From an uncultured Alphaproteobacteria bacterium (GTDB taxonomy: Bacteria > Pseudomonadota > Alphaproteobacteria > Puniceispirillales > Marisalimonadaceae): DNA of 64,000 nt. The stretch's first letter is position 1. Each line of letters starts with the position of its first letter. The translations under genes were made by a program, and so were the position numbers. Shown here in pieces: positions 16,768 to 25,427 of this stretch. The notes beneath the pieces were generated by a model. The model was not told where the DNA came from. It searched no databases and worked only from the letters and a program-made list of their open reading frames with translations. The DNA lies in NCBI GenBank assembly GCA_937142855.1, contig CAKZQZ010000054.1, forward strand, positions 1-64,000. Reading direction: 5' to 3'.

Positions 16768-17595
16768 ATGGAAAAAGACTTAAATATTAATAGTGACGTA
16801 AAGTCACTAAAATTAAATATTTTAAAAGAAAATTTAAAACAAGACTGGAACCTTGATACTGACTTATGGAATGAAGAATTTCCACATGATTACAGGTTTG
16901 AAGACACTTACCTACAATTAAGTTTTGTTTTAAGAGACTTTAATATTGATGAGTTAAAACACCTAATTTCTATTACAAATATTTTTGATATAAAAAATTA
17001 TAATCATGATGTTGCAACATTAATAAATAATTTTGTAAGAAGTTGTGTTGAATATTTAAACTGCGAAATTGAAGGTAAATCAGACGAATATTTCAAAAAA
17101 TTTGATAAAAATAATAACTGTTTTTCGTATGAAAAAAAAATTAAAAATGCGTTAAAAAAGCATAAATTAAAATACTCCCTGTTCTTCTATGGAACATTAC
17201 GATCTGAAGAAGTACGAGAAGCAGTCATCGGTCAAAAAAAATTCAATATTTCCCGTGGTATTTTACAAAAGCATAAAGTGTATAAAGTAAAAAATGCTAA
17301 TTATCCTTTAATTAAATTTACTAATCAAAAAAGCGATGAAGTTGAGGGTATTTTAATAAAAGATCTAACCACAGAAGAAATAAAAAAATTAGATAAATTT
17401 GAAGGTAAAAATTACTTTCGTCAATTTGTAAAAATCAATATGAAAGATAAGCTTTATGACGCACAGATTTATATGCCACAGAAAACTCTGATAGCTGAGG
17501 AGCCTTGGAATTTTGATTATTGGTATAAAAATAATATAAATGATTTTTTTTCAAAGGAGTTCAATCTAAATGGAGTTAAGGAAATAAAAAGTTAA
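16768..17595 (+). CDS. GGCT-like gamma-glutamylcyclotransferase domain fused to an unrecognised N-terminal domain
   Basis: The C-terminal part (about residues 138-260) is an AIG2/GGCT-like cyclotransferase: substrate loop FFYGTLRSEE, then VEGILIKDL and the catalytic-Glu region LDKFEGKNYFRQF, followed by AQIYMP. The first 130 or so residues are a separate, mainly helical, charged region (with WNLDTDLWNEEFPHDYRFED) that I do not recognise. The C-terminal tail is Trp/Tyr-rich. Substrate could be a gamma-glutamyl amine or peptide; the domain alone does not tell. It is divergent from the winged-helix regulator and convergent with the TerB-DnaJ gene (12-base gap). Confidence 0.75.
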   Translation: MEKDLNINSDVKSLKLNILKENLKQDWNLDTDLWNEEFPHDYRFEDTYLQLSFVLRDFNIDELKHLISITNIFDIKNYNHDVATLINNFVRSCVEYLNCEIEGKSDEYFKKFDKNNNCFSYEKKIKNALKKHKLKYSLFFYGTLRSEEVREAVIGQKKFNISRGILQKHKVYKVKNANYPLIKFTNQKSDEVEGILIKDLTTEEIKKLDKFEGKNYFRQFVKINMKDKLYDAQIYMPQKTLIAEEPWNFDYWYKNNINDFFSKEFNLNGVKEIKS

Positions 17596-17607
17596 TTCAG
17601 AGTATTT

Positions 17608-18333
17608 TTATTTAGTCTTTAACTTTTGAACTTGGTCCCATGCAGCATTAATGGCCCTCATTTTGTTCTTACTCTCATTAATTACTTCAACGGGTACACC
17701 TTTGCTAATCAATAAATCTGGATGATGCTCTTTTGATAATTTTATATATTTTTTTCTAATCATCTGAAGATCATCTGAAGGTTGACTTTCCAAAACGATA
17801 TAAGGATTTAATTTATCAGATGATTTCCTAGATTCTCTTATGCTATTATATTGTTTTTGGGTTAATCCAAAAATATAAGCGATGTTAGCTATCATTGATT
17901 CTTCATCCTGACTTACATTTCCATCAGCTTCAGCAATATAAAATAAAATATTTATAACCTCTTCCAAAACATTTATGTTTCCTTGAAATATCTCTGCAAT
18001 TTGCTTTGCATAAGGTTCATAGCCTGTGCTTTCATCCTTTGCTTTATTGAAAATTTTTGCAACTTTATCTATCTCACTATCAGGTATTTGTAATTTTTCT
18101 TTTACTGCAAACAACTCTTCCTTGCTAACTTGTCCGTCGGCTTTGCTCAATTTTGCCGAGAGAACAATTAACGATAACGCAAAAATTTCTTGAGCATTTT
18201 GCTGATTAGTAATGTTTTTTTGTGAACCAATTCTAGAAATTTTACCACCAAGAAAAGACCCTAACAAAGCTCCAAAAGGACCTCCAAATGAAAAACCAAT
18301 CACACCACCAAGTAGAGTACCCCAAATTGACAT
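17608..18333 (-). CDS. TerB-domain / J-domain protein (DjlA-like co-chaperone)
   Basis: The N-terminus has a Gly-rich hydrophobic stretch (about residues 3-32, GGVIGFSFGGPFGALLGSF) that probably anchors it in the membrane. A TerB-like helical domain follows (about 45-160), with two acidic repeats, KADGQVSKEELFAV and EADGNVSQDEESMI. The C-terminal J-domain (about 172-241) holds the HPD motif in SKEHHPDLL and should stimulate a DnaK ATPase. The order anchor-TerB-J matches DjlA co-chaperones. It is monocistronic as far as visible. Confidence 0.85.
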   Translation of the reverse strand: MSIWGTLLGGVIGFSFGGPFGALLGSFLGGKISRIGSQKNITNQQNAQEIFALSLIVLSAKLSKADGQVSKEELFAVKEKLQIPDSEIDKVAKIFNKAKDESTGYEPYAKQIAEIFQGNINVLEEVINILFYIAEADGNVSQDEESMIANIAYIFGLTQKQYNSIRESRKSSDKLNPYIVLESQPSDDLQMIRKKYIKLSKEHHPDLLISKGVPVEVINESKNKMRAINAAWDQVQKLKTK

Positions 18334-18427
18334 TGTTTATCTTTCAAAGTTAAAAATTAAATGTTGTGTATTAATATAATAATGTTTTGTTTAATACAAA
18401 GTTTAAAAATCTTTAAGGGAATAGTTG

Positions 18428-18859
18428 ATGAAATTACGCAAAAACAAACCTTGGAAACCTGCTCCAGAATATTCAAAAGACTTATCTGGCCTTACTGTTA
18501 ATTTGCTAGTTCAAGAAATGGCAGAAGCTACAAATTTTGTAAAAGATGTTCTAAAAGCTAAAGTTATATATGAAGATCCTGATTTTGCAGCAATTAAAGG
18601 TTTTGGATCTCAATGGTGTTTTCATACGTATCACACTTATGATTTACATCCTTTTAGGACTAATACAGAATCCTCAGAAAAAAAAGGCTTAGGAATAGAA
18701 TTAAGGTTAATTGGTTGTAACCCTGATCAAGTTGAGAAGAGAGCAAAAGAAAAAGGTTACAAAATATTATCGAACTCTTCTAACAAAGCTCATGGTATGA
18801 GAGAATGCTATATTCTAGATAATGATGGCTATTGCTGGGTACCTTCTATAATTATTTAA
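18428..18859 (+). CDS. Glyoxalase/bleomycin-resistance (VOC) superfamily protein
   Basis: A 143-residue protein with VOC-like halves: an N-terminal beta-alpha segment (LTVNLLVQEMAEATNFVKDV) and a C-terminal segment ending RECYILDNDGYCWVPS. Possible metal ligands (His and Glu residues in WCFHTYHTYDLH and LGIELRLIG) are present, but no specific enzyme can be named. A TTG immediately precedes the ATG at 18428; the ATG is preferred. It is convergent with the HAD gene, with an 8-base gap. Confidence 0.72.
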   Translation: MKLRKNKPWKPAPEYSKDLSGLTVNLLVQEMAEATNFVKDVLKAKVIYEDPDFAAIKGFGSQWCFHTYHTYDLHPFRTNTESSEKKGLGIELRLIGCNPDQVEKRAKEKGYKILSNSSNKAHGMRECYILDNDGYCWVPSIII

Positions 18860-18867
18860 TATAATTT

Positions 18868-19497
18868 CTACTGTAAATTTAAGATTTCAATCAATTTGTA
18901 GAGAGTTTTTTCATTATAATCTGGCTCTTGCTTAGTTATATTATCTAATCCAATTCTGTTATGCCAATATACATCCATCCCCATAGACTTTGCGCCTATT
19001 ACATCAAAAGGTGACCCTGCAACGAATAATGTTTTTGTAGGAGAAGTATTCATTTTGTTTAAGATAGAATTATACATTTCTGGGTGAGGTTTATAAAAGC
19101 CTGCTTCTTCAGCAGTAACTGAAAAGTCAAATTTTACATTCATAGTATTTATTGCCTTATTACCTCTAACAATCGAACAATTTGTAGCTATCCCAATTAA
19201 GTATTTTTTTCTAATTTTGTTTAAAACTTCTTCGGCTTCTGGCCAAGGTGAAAGTCGGTCCCATTCGTCAAAAAGATTTGCAGCTTTACTTTCAGAAAAA
19301 CCAACATCACGAGCGGCTTGTAAAACTAACTTTTCATAATCTTGGTATTGAAAAGTATTATAAGTAATTTCAAGGTATCTACTCCTCCATTTTTGACCTG
19401 TTAAATCTGAACCGGCAATCTCATTCCACAAAGACCAAGAATTAATTAAACCTGTCAACAAATCAAAGACTACTGCTTCATATTTAACTTTATTCAT
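18868..19497 (-). CDS. HAD-superfamily hydrolase (haloacid dehalogenase type II-like)
   Basis: Motif I is FDLLTGLINSW with the nucleophilic Asp, motif II is IATNCS, motif III has the Lys in FYKPHPEMY, and motif IV is FVAGSPFDVIGAKSMGMD. The protein has 209 residues with an alpha-helical cap between motifs I and II, as in haloacid dehalogenase-type enzymes. The FDLLT variant of motif I separates it from classic dehalogenases (FDAYGT), so phosphatase activity is equally possible. It lies 49 bases downstream of the D-threonine-aldolase-like gene on the same strand and may act in the same pathway. Confidence 0.82.
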   Translation of the reverse strand: MNKVKYEAVVFDLLTGLINSWSLWNEIAGSDLTGQKWRSRYLEITYNTFQYQDYEKLVLQAARDVGFSESKAANLFDEWDRLSPWPEAEEVLNKIRKKYLIGIATNCSIVRGNKAINTMNVKFDFSVTAEEAGFYKPHPEMYNSILNKMNTSPTKTLFVAGSPFDVIGAKSMGMDVYWHNRIGLDNITKQEPDYNEKTLYKLIEILNLQ

Positions 19498-19546
19498 AAA
19501 ATCCGTTTCTAAAATATTTACACTGAGTAAATTAAACAGTTACCCT

Positions 19547-20686
19547 TTACCAACCATTAATTCTATCCCATCTCTCATTTATAGTTTCATTTTCAAGGAC
19601 ATTATAATTTTCATAAGCTGCACATGTAAGACAAGCATGATTGGGCAAAACTCTAAGTAAACTGCCAATAGGCAATTTATCAAACCAGCTAGTATCACTT
19701 ATATTTATTGCACCATGCTCTTGGTGAACCTCAGAAATAGCTAAGTCTGACAAGGGTAGGCCTGTATTAGGATTACAAACCAAACCATAACCCACTTCTT
19801 GCATGAACTTATTTGCACTTATGTCTTTAGATAAAGCCAATGCTCCTGCATCCACTATAATCTTCTTATTTTGATGATTATGACCGATCACACTAGTTAA
19901 AACAGTGACAGCGATATCTTTTATTTCACATATTCCTTTAGAAGCTTGGGCCAAATCCCAGAACATATAAATTCCAGCTCTAATTTCTGAGACGCCATTG
20001 AGATGAGAAGCGTAAAACATCGTTGGAGTAGAACCTATGCTAACAAAAGGTGGTGTTCGATTAATATTTGTAAAATTATTGATAGAAGCTAGAGCATCAT
20101 CTCTTTCTTTATTACTAATAGACACAATCTCATTCTTATCATTTGTTGAATAACTATGACCAGCATGAGACATAACACCAACGAGTTTTGAATACCTACA
20201 TTCATCAAAAATTTTAGATATTTCTCTTATATTTTCATCTTGAAAATTTATACCACCTCTTCCTTCTCCACAGTCTATCTCAATCAAAACTTCGAAATTA
20301 GCATTAAATGTTTTGGCAAATTTTAAAATCTCTTTTGCTACAAAAACAGAATCTATTACTATTCTTATTGTACAATTATATTTTTTTTGAATGAAATGTA
20401 ATGTTTCAAGTTTTTTTGGAATTATACAAACTGCATATAAAATATCCTTAAAGCCTGCATCTGCAAAATACTCTGCTTCTCTTATTGTCGATACTGTTAT
20501 AGGACCAGTTTCTTTTCCAAGAGCTATCTTGGCAACTTCAATACTTTTAGGGGTTTTTACGTGTGGCCTTAATGTTGTATTTAATTCACGACATTTTTCT
20601 CTAGCTTTATTACAATTTTTTTCAAGCTTTTTTTTATCTAAAATTAGACAAGGAGTGTTAAGTTGTTCAAGATTTTTTATTTTCAT
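19547..20686 (-). CDS. D-threonine aldolase / D-serine dehydratase-like PLP enzyme
   Basis: Fold III (alanine racemase-like) PLP enzyme of the DSD1/D-threonine aldolase group. The N-terminus shows TPCLILDKKKLEKN and the PLP-Lys motif RPHVKTPKS; the C-terminal domain ends with a metal-site motif PNHACLTCAAYE, as in D-serine dehydratases and D-threonine aldolases. The ATG at 20686 (MKIKNLEQL) gives the normal 379-residue length. Reaction candidates are D-threonine or D-3-hydroxyaspartate cleavage and D-serine dehydration; sequence does not decide. The HAD gene follows on the same strand. Confidence 0.85.
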   Translation of the reverse strand: MKIKNLEQLNTPCLILDKKKLEKNCNKAREKCRELNTTLRPHVKTPKSIEVAKIALGKETGPITVSTIREAEYFADAGFKDILYAVCIIPKKLETLHFIQKKYNCTIRIVIDSVFVAKEILKFAKTFNANFEVLIEIDCGEGRGGINFQDENIREISKIFDECRYSKLVGVMSHAGHSYSTNDKNEIVSISNKERDDALASINNFTNINRTPPFVSIGSTPTMFYASHLNGVSEIRAGIYMFWDLAQASKGICEIKDIAVTVLTSVIGHNHQNKKIIVDAGALALSKDISANKFMQEVGYGLVCNPNTGLPLSDLAISEVHQEHGAINISDTSWFDKLPIGSLLRVLPNHACLTCAAYENYNVLENETINERWDRINGW

Positions 20687-20746
20687 TTTTAAAAACCATA
20701 TTGAAAAAAAATTGTTAAAAACAATCAATCATTTAATTTATTAATA

Positions 20747-23539
20747 TTAAAAATGTGCTGATAATGTGTTCTGATTTTTTTCAACTGGTGGTGAAAATTT
20801 TGTAAGATCAATCCCTTCCACTGCTGTTTTATATTCATTTATAGTTGGGGTTCTTCCCAATATAGCAGAGAGAACAACAACTGGGGTAGATGCAAGTAAC
20901 GATTCTCCCTTTTTTTGTTCAGAATCTTCAACCACTCTGCCTTGAAACAATCTTGTTGATGTAGCTAAAACAGTATCACCTTTAGCTGCCTTTTCTTGGT
21001 TACCCATGCATAAGTTACAACCAGGTCTTTCGAGATATAGTATATTCTCATAATCTAAACGTGCTGATTTTTTAGGACTATTATCATCAAACTCAAACCC
21101 TGAATATTTCTGCAAAATACTCCAGTCACCTTCTTCTTTAAGTTCATCAATAATATTATAAGTCGGAGCGGCAACAACTAAAGGAGCTTGAAATTTTACA
21201 TTACCAGATGATTTTTCAAGATTACGAAGCATTTGAGCTACAATTTTTATATCTCCTTTATGAACCATGCAAGATCCAACAAAACCAAGATCCACTTTTT
21301 TCTCAGCTTTATAATATGAAATAGGCCTTATCGTATCGTGAGTGTATCTTTTTGATACATCAATATTATTTACATCAGGATCTGCGATCATTGGTTCGTC
21401 TATTAAATCTAAATCAATCACAACTTCTGCAGAATATTTAGCATTATCATCTGGGGCTAAAGCTGGTTTTTCTCCAGATTTAATTTCGGCCATTCGCCTT
21501 TCAGCAATACTTATTAACTTATGGAGCATTTTATCCTTATTCTCCATACCTTTATTAATCATAACTTGTATTCTGTCTCTAGCGATTTCCAAAGACTTGA
21601 TAAGTGTTTCATCTTCAGAAACACAGATCGAAGCTTTTGCTTTCATCTCAGCAGTCCAATCTGTAAAAGTAAAAGCTTGATCTGCTAAGAGAGTTCCTAA
21701 ATGCACCTCTATTATTTTACCCTGAAAAACATTATCACCAAATTCTTTAAGCATTTGGGCTTGAGTAGCATGAACTACATCACGAAAATCCATATGATCT
21801 GACATCTTACCTTTAAATGTAACCTTTACGGATTCAGGTATAGGCATCGTAGCTTCTCCAGTAGCCAAAGCCAGAGCAACTGTTCCAGAATCAGCACCAA
21901 AAGCAACACCCTTTGACATTCTAGTATGAGAATCTCCACCAATAATTATTGACCAATCATCAACAGTAATATCATTTAAAACTTTATGGATCACATCTGT
22001 CATTGCATGGTAAGAATCTTTTGGATCACGAGCTGTAACCAAACCAAATTTGTTCATAAATTTCATTAGCTTTGGTGTGTTTTCTTGCGCTTTAAAGTCC
22101 CATACAGATGCAGTATGGCATCCAGATTGATACGCACCATCTACTGTAGGTGAGATTACAGTTGCTGCCATAGCCTCTAATTCTTGCGCAGTCATTGGAC
22201 CTGTAGTGTCTTGCGAACCTACAATATTCACTTTTACACGAACATCAGAACCTGCGTGTAGCTTGACACCATCTTCAATACCCACAGCATTTTGATTAAA
22301 TATTTTTTCAACAGCCGTAAAACCTTGATCTGGATTATATACTTGTTTTGAAGGAGCAAATGCAGATTTTAGTTCAACATTAAGTGTTTTGCATGCAAAA
22401 CTTTGGAGCTTCTTTCCAAAGACGATCGCATATGATCCACCTGCTTTCATGAATTCTTTTTTTTGTGGAGTGAAAGAAGAAGACAAGTCAACAAGTTCGT
22501 TGTCCCCAGTTTCATCATAAAGTTTCTTATCTTTAGTATTAATATTTAAAACTGTTCCTGTATCAACACTGTATCTTTGCTCAAGTACAGGATTATCATC
22601 ATTATTAATTATTGGATTTCCTTCAGAATCTAATTTTTTTGTCCAATTTTTAAGATCAATACCAATTCCACCCGTTACCCCAACAGTTGTTAAAAAAATT
22701 GGAGAAACTCCATTTGTTCCTGCTACGATAGGAGCAATGTTAACGAATGGCACATACGGGCTTGCCTGCTTTCCCGTCCATAAAGCCACATTATTAACAC
22801 CAGACATTCTTGAAGAACCAACTCCCATTGTTCCTTTTTCAGCAATTAACATTACCTGTTTATCTGGATTTTCTTTTTTAAGTTGTTCAATTTCCTGTTG
22901 TGCTTTTTCAGAAATCATACATTTACCATGTAGCTCTCGGTCTGATCTAGAATGTGCTTGATTACCTGGAGATAACAAGTCAGTTGAAATATCTCCTTCA
23001 GCCGCAACATAAGTCACAACTTTAATTTCTTCTTCAATTTCAGGAAGTTTAGTAAAAAATTCAGCTTTAGAGTAACTCCTCAGTACATCTTCAGCTATTT
23101 TACTTCCACTTTTATAAGCAGTCTCTAATCTATTTGTGTCTACTTCATAAAGAAAAAATTGAGTCTTTAATATTTCAGCAGCTTCTAAAGCAATAGATTG
23201 ATCATTACCTAAAGCTATATCCAAAAGGACTTCTATTGATGGACCACCCTTCATATGAGATAATAATTCAAAAGCAAATGACTTTGAAATTTCCTCAACT
23301 TTAGTTATGCCTGTAATTATCTCTTTTAAAAATTTTGATTTCACTGTTGCAGCAGTAGTTGTGCCAGGAATAGTATTGTAAATTAAAAAATGAATTGAAT
23401 CTTTTCTGTGAACATTATTTGTGTCTTTTATTTGTGAAATAATTTCTTTTAACAATTCACCATCTTCAATAGGCTTTGGATTTAAACCATCTTTTTTACG
23501 ATTTTCAATTTCTGCTAAGTAGTTTGAATATAAAGTCAT
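20747..23539 (-). CDS. acnB: Aconitate hydratase B (bifunctional aconitase/2-methylisocitrate dehydratase)
   Basis: TCA-cycle enzyme interconverting citrate and isocitrate through a [4Fe-4S] cluster. The 930-residue protein has the AcnB layout: an N-terminal HEAT-like domain (about 1-160), then the swivel domain, then the cluster domain. Recognisable blocks are GSSRMSGVNN, SDHMDFRDVVHATQAQ, IIGGDSHTRMSKGV and the cluster cysteines in GSCMVHKG and PGCNLCMGNQ. The start at 23539 (MTLYSNYLAEI) matches AcnB N-termini and has an AGGGA Shine-Dalgarno. Many alphaproteobacteria rely on AcnA instead. Confidence 0.96.
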   Translation of the reverse strand: MTLYSNYLAEIENRKKDGLNPKPIEDGELLKEIISQIKDTNNVHRKDSIHFLIYNTIPGTTTAATVKSKFLKEIITGITKVEEISKSFAFELLSHMKGGPSIEVLLDIALGNDQSIALEAAEILKTQFFLYEVDTNRLETAYKSGSKIAEDVLRSYSKAEFFTKLPEIEEEIKVVTYVAAEGDISTDLLSPGNQAHSRSDRELHGKCMISEKAQQEIEQLKKENPDKQVMLIAEKGTMGVGSSRMSGVNNVALWTGKQASPYVPFVNIAPIVAGTNGVSPIFLTTVGVTGGIGIDLKNWTKKLDSEGNPIINNDDNPVLEQRYSVDTGTVLNINTKDKKLYDETGDNELVDLSSSFTPQKKEFMKAGGSYAIVFGKKLQSFACKTLNVELKSAFAPSKQVYNPDQGFTAVEKIFNQNAVGIEDGVKLHAGSDVRVKVNIVGSQDTTGPMTAQELEAMAATVISPTVDGAYQSGCHTASVWDFKAQENTPKLMKFMNKFGLVTARDPKDSYHAMTDVIHKVLNDITVDDWSIIIGGDSHTRMSKGVAFGADSGTVALALATGEATMPIPESVKVTFKGKMSDHMDFRDVVHATQAQMLKEFGDNVFQGKIIEVHLGTLLADQAFTFTDWTAEMKAKASICVSEDETLIKSLEIARDRIQVMINKGMENKDKMLHKLISIAERRMAEIKSGEKPALAPDDNAKYSAEVVIDLDLIDEPMIADPDVNNIDVSKRYTHDTIRPISYYKAEKKVDLGFVGSCMVHKGDIKIVAQMLRNLEKSSGNVKFQAPLVVAAPTYNIIDELKEEGDWSILQKYSGFEFDDNSPKKSARLDYENILYLERPGCNLCMGNQEKAAKGDTVLATSTRLFQGRVVEDSEQKKGESLLASTPVVVLSAILGRTPTINEYKTAVEGIDLTKFSPPVEKNQNTLSAHF

Positions 23540-23663
23540 GAGTTCCCTTGCAATCTTAATTATCAAGAATTTAAAATTAAATTTTGTCTATTATTGGAGA
23601 TTAATATCAACCCCAAAACATAAAGATTTTAATTGGAAACGTTCTATATAACAATGAATATTT

Positions 23664-23691
23664 TTAAAATATCTTATTGAAAATATTTTAA
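23664..23691 (-). terminator. AT-only hairpin just after the CoxG-like gene
   Basis: TTAAAATAT and ATATTTTAA form a nine-base inverted repeat around a ten-base loop, ending four bases after the CoxG-like stop. There is no G+C in the stem and no clean U-run, so termination is doubtful. Confidence 0.25.
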
Positions 23692-23694
23692 TAA

Positions 23695-24144
23695 TTAATG
23701 TGTTTGTTCAGAAATATGTTTTCTAAAATTTTCGAAAAAAGTTTTAGATAATTTTTTTGCTGTGCTTAGTATTAGGCGACTACCAAGCTGAGCTATTTTA
23801 CCCTTAACTTCACTTTTGGCAGTATATTTCAGAATAGTTTCATTATCAATTTCTGAGAGTTCAACATCTGCACCACCTTTAGCAAATCCAGCTACTCCAC
23901 CATCACCCTCTCCGCTAAGAGCGTATTTATTTGGAGCACCTGAGAGGTCTAATACAACCTTTCCTTTGAATTTAGCCTTTATAGGACCAATTTTTAAAAC
24001 AACTTTAGCTGATAAAGAACCATCTTCATTTTCTAATAATTCTTCACATCCTGGAATACAAATCTTTAGAACTTCGAGATCGTTTAAAGAGTCATAGACA
24101 TAGTTTAATTTGGCGGGCAATTTTATTTCATCTTTTAATTCCAT
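23695..24144 (-). CDS. CoxG-like SRPBCC-domain protein (carbon monoxide dehydrogenase subunit G family)
   Basis: A 149-residue START/SRPBCC protein beginning MELKDEIKLPAKLNYVY, with the CoxG-like blocks CIPGCEEL, KAKFKGKV and GGADVELSEI. CoxG-family proteins help mature or membrane-anchor molybdenum hydroxylases; others are general lipid-binding proteins. No CO dehydrogenase or xanthine-dehydrogenase-type subunits are next to it here. The ATG at 24144 is preferred over a TTG at 24156. The tRNA-Leu gene lies 24 bases upstream on the same strand. Confidence 0.82.
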   Translation of the reverse strand: MELKDEIKLPAKLNYVYDSLNDLEVLKICIPGCEELLENEDGSLSAKVVLKIGPIKAKFKGKVVLDLSGAPNKYALSGEGDGGVAGFAKGGADVELSEIDNETILKYTAKSEVKGKIAQLGSRLILSTAKKLSKTFFENFRKHISEQTH

Positions 24145-24167
24145 AACAAATCCCAAACTAATTAATA

Positions 24168-24252
24168 TGGTAGGGATACCCGGAATCGAACCGGGAAGCC
24201 TTGCGGCACTGGTTTTTGAGACCAGCGTGTTTACCTATTTCACCATATCCCC
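24168..24252 (-). tRNA. tRNA-Leu (anticodon CAA)
   Basis: On the minus strand a complete 85-base class II tRNA folds: acceptor arm GGGGATA/TATCCCT, D-arm region with GGTAAAC, anticodon stem CTGGT/ACCAG with loop CTCAAAA (anticodon CAA), long variable arm GCCGCAAGGC, T-arm CCCGG-TTCGATT-CCGGG, discriminator A and encoded CCA. The long variable arm and A73 fit leucine; it reads UUG codons. The first acceptor pair is G1-U72, a wobble instead of a Watson-Crick pair. Confidence 0.95.
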
Positions 24253-24344
24253 ATAAATAAGTATTGGATGATTATATATATCAATGATATCAAATTGAAA
24301 GAAATTTATAAAAGATGTTAATATGTTTTTAACAAATTATAGCG

Positions 24345-24944
24345 ATGAATCCAAAAAATTATAAAAACAAAATTAATGCTTTAATTTTAAAAGCTAAAGA
24401 AAATGCAATTAAACCAATGGCTGATAGGGTTCTTGCATTTATTTCACTTATTGAATCAATTATTTTTCCAATTCCAGTAGATCCTTTATTAGCTGGCTTA
24501 ACTTTAGCCGCTCCCCAAAAAGCTTTTCGATTTGCGTTAGTTTGTACTTTAGGATCAGTAGTTGGTGGGATAATAGGTTGGCTTCTTGGTTTTTTGATGG
24601 GCACATCTATAGAAAATATTTTTATGCAAATTCCTTGGTTCACTAAAGAAAAATTTACTGCTGTTCAAAATGCTTATAAAGAAAATGGGATGTTGATTAT
24701 CTTCTTAGGCGCGTTTACCCCCCTTCCATATAAAATTATTACAATTACAAGTGGAGTTGCTGGTGTAAATATTTTTGCCTTTATTTTAATGTCGATTGTA
24801 GGAAGAGGTATTAGGTTTTTTATTGTAGCATATTTAGTAAAATTTTTTGGAAAACCAGCGCTACTTTTCTTAAAAAAACATCTAGTATTTGCATCAAGTA
24901 TTTTTGGAATAGTAATAATAATTTTTTCAATTTATATATTTTAA
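24345..24944 (+). CDS. YqaA/DedA-family (VTT domain) membrane protein
   Basis: A 199-residue integral membrane protein with four to five hydrophobic segments and the VTT-domain features ESIIFPIPVDPLLAGLTL, GSVVGGIIGWLLGF and GAFTPLPYKIITITSG. The Pro-Leu-Pro re-entrant motif resembles the YqaA branch of the DedA superfamily, whose members are linked to lipid flipping and membrane homeostasis. dsbB begins on the base after its stop codon, so yqaA-dsbB-coq7 form a tight operon. Confidence 0.85.
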   Translation: MNPKNYKNKINALILKAKENAIKPMADRVLAFISLIESIIFPIPVDPLLAGLTLAAPQKAFRFALVCTLGSVVGGIIGWLLGFLMGTSIENIFMQIPWFTKEKFTAVQNAYKENGMLIIFLGAFTPLPYKIITITSGVAGVNIFAFILMSIVGRGIRFFIVAYLVKFFGKPALLFLKKHLVFASSIFGIVIIIFSIYIF

Positions 24945-25427
24945 ATGACTAACAATAATATATATAAAATATCCTTATTAGCATCTTCTTTAATGCTTCT
25001 CTCAGCTTTTTATCTTGAATATTTTCAAGGTGCTTTACCATGTGACCTATGTATAACTCAAAGATGGTTTCATGGTTTAATTATTACTTACTCACTAATA
25101 TCAATTTTTATTTTAGAAAAATTTATTAATGTAAAAATTTTTATACTAATAGTCCTCTCATTTACTTGGCTGGCAAGTGCTATAGCTGGATTATATCATT
25201 TCGGAATTGAAATGAATTTCTGGTTAGGACCAGATGATTGCTCTTCGAATATTGATTTTTCAAAAGATCTACTTACATACTTACTAAATAAGTCACCTAT
25301 TAAATGTGATGAAATAATGTTTAAAATATTAGGATTGTCTCTTGCAGGCTGGAATGCTCTACTATCATTCCTGATGTCTTTGGCAATAAGTTATTTTATA
25401 ATTTTCAAAAGGTCATTAAGCATATGA
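24945..25427 (+). CDS. dsbB: Disulfide bond formation protein DsbB
   Basis: Inner-membrane enzyme that re-oxidises DsbA and passes electrons to ubiquinone. The 160-residue protein has four hydrophobic segments, a first periplasmic cysteine pair in PCDLC (C33/C36) and a second pair in the next loop (DDCSSN, C99, and IKCDE, C121). The QRW after the first CxxC is family-typical. Its stop overlaps the coq7 start by four bases; both genes work with ubiquinone, which may explain the coupling. No dsbA is in the window. Confidence 0.92.
   Translation: MTNNNIYKISLLASSLMLLSAFYLEYFQGALPCDLCITQRWFHGLIITYSLISIFILEKFINVKIFILIVLSFTWLASAIAGLYHFGIEMNFWLGPDDCSSNIDFSKDLLTYLLNKSPIKCDEIMFKILGLSLAGWNALLSFLMSLAISYFIIFKRSLSI

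Noticed and set aside
21342-22961. Plus-strand frames of 74-112 codons inside acnB
   Set aside because: They lie opposite highly conserved AcnB coding sequence and read as low-complexity shadow translations.
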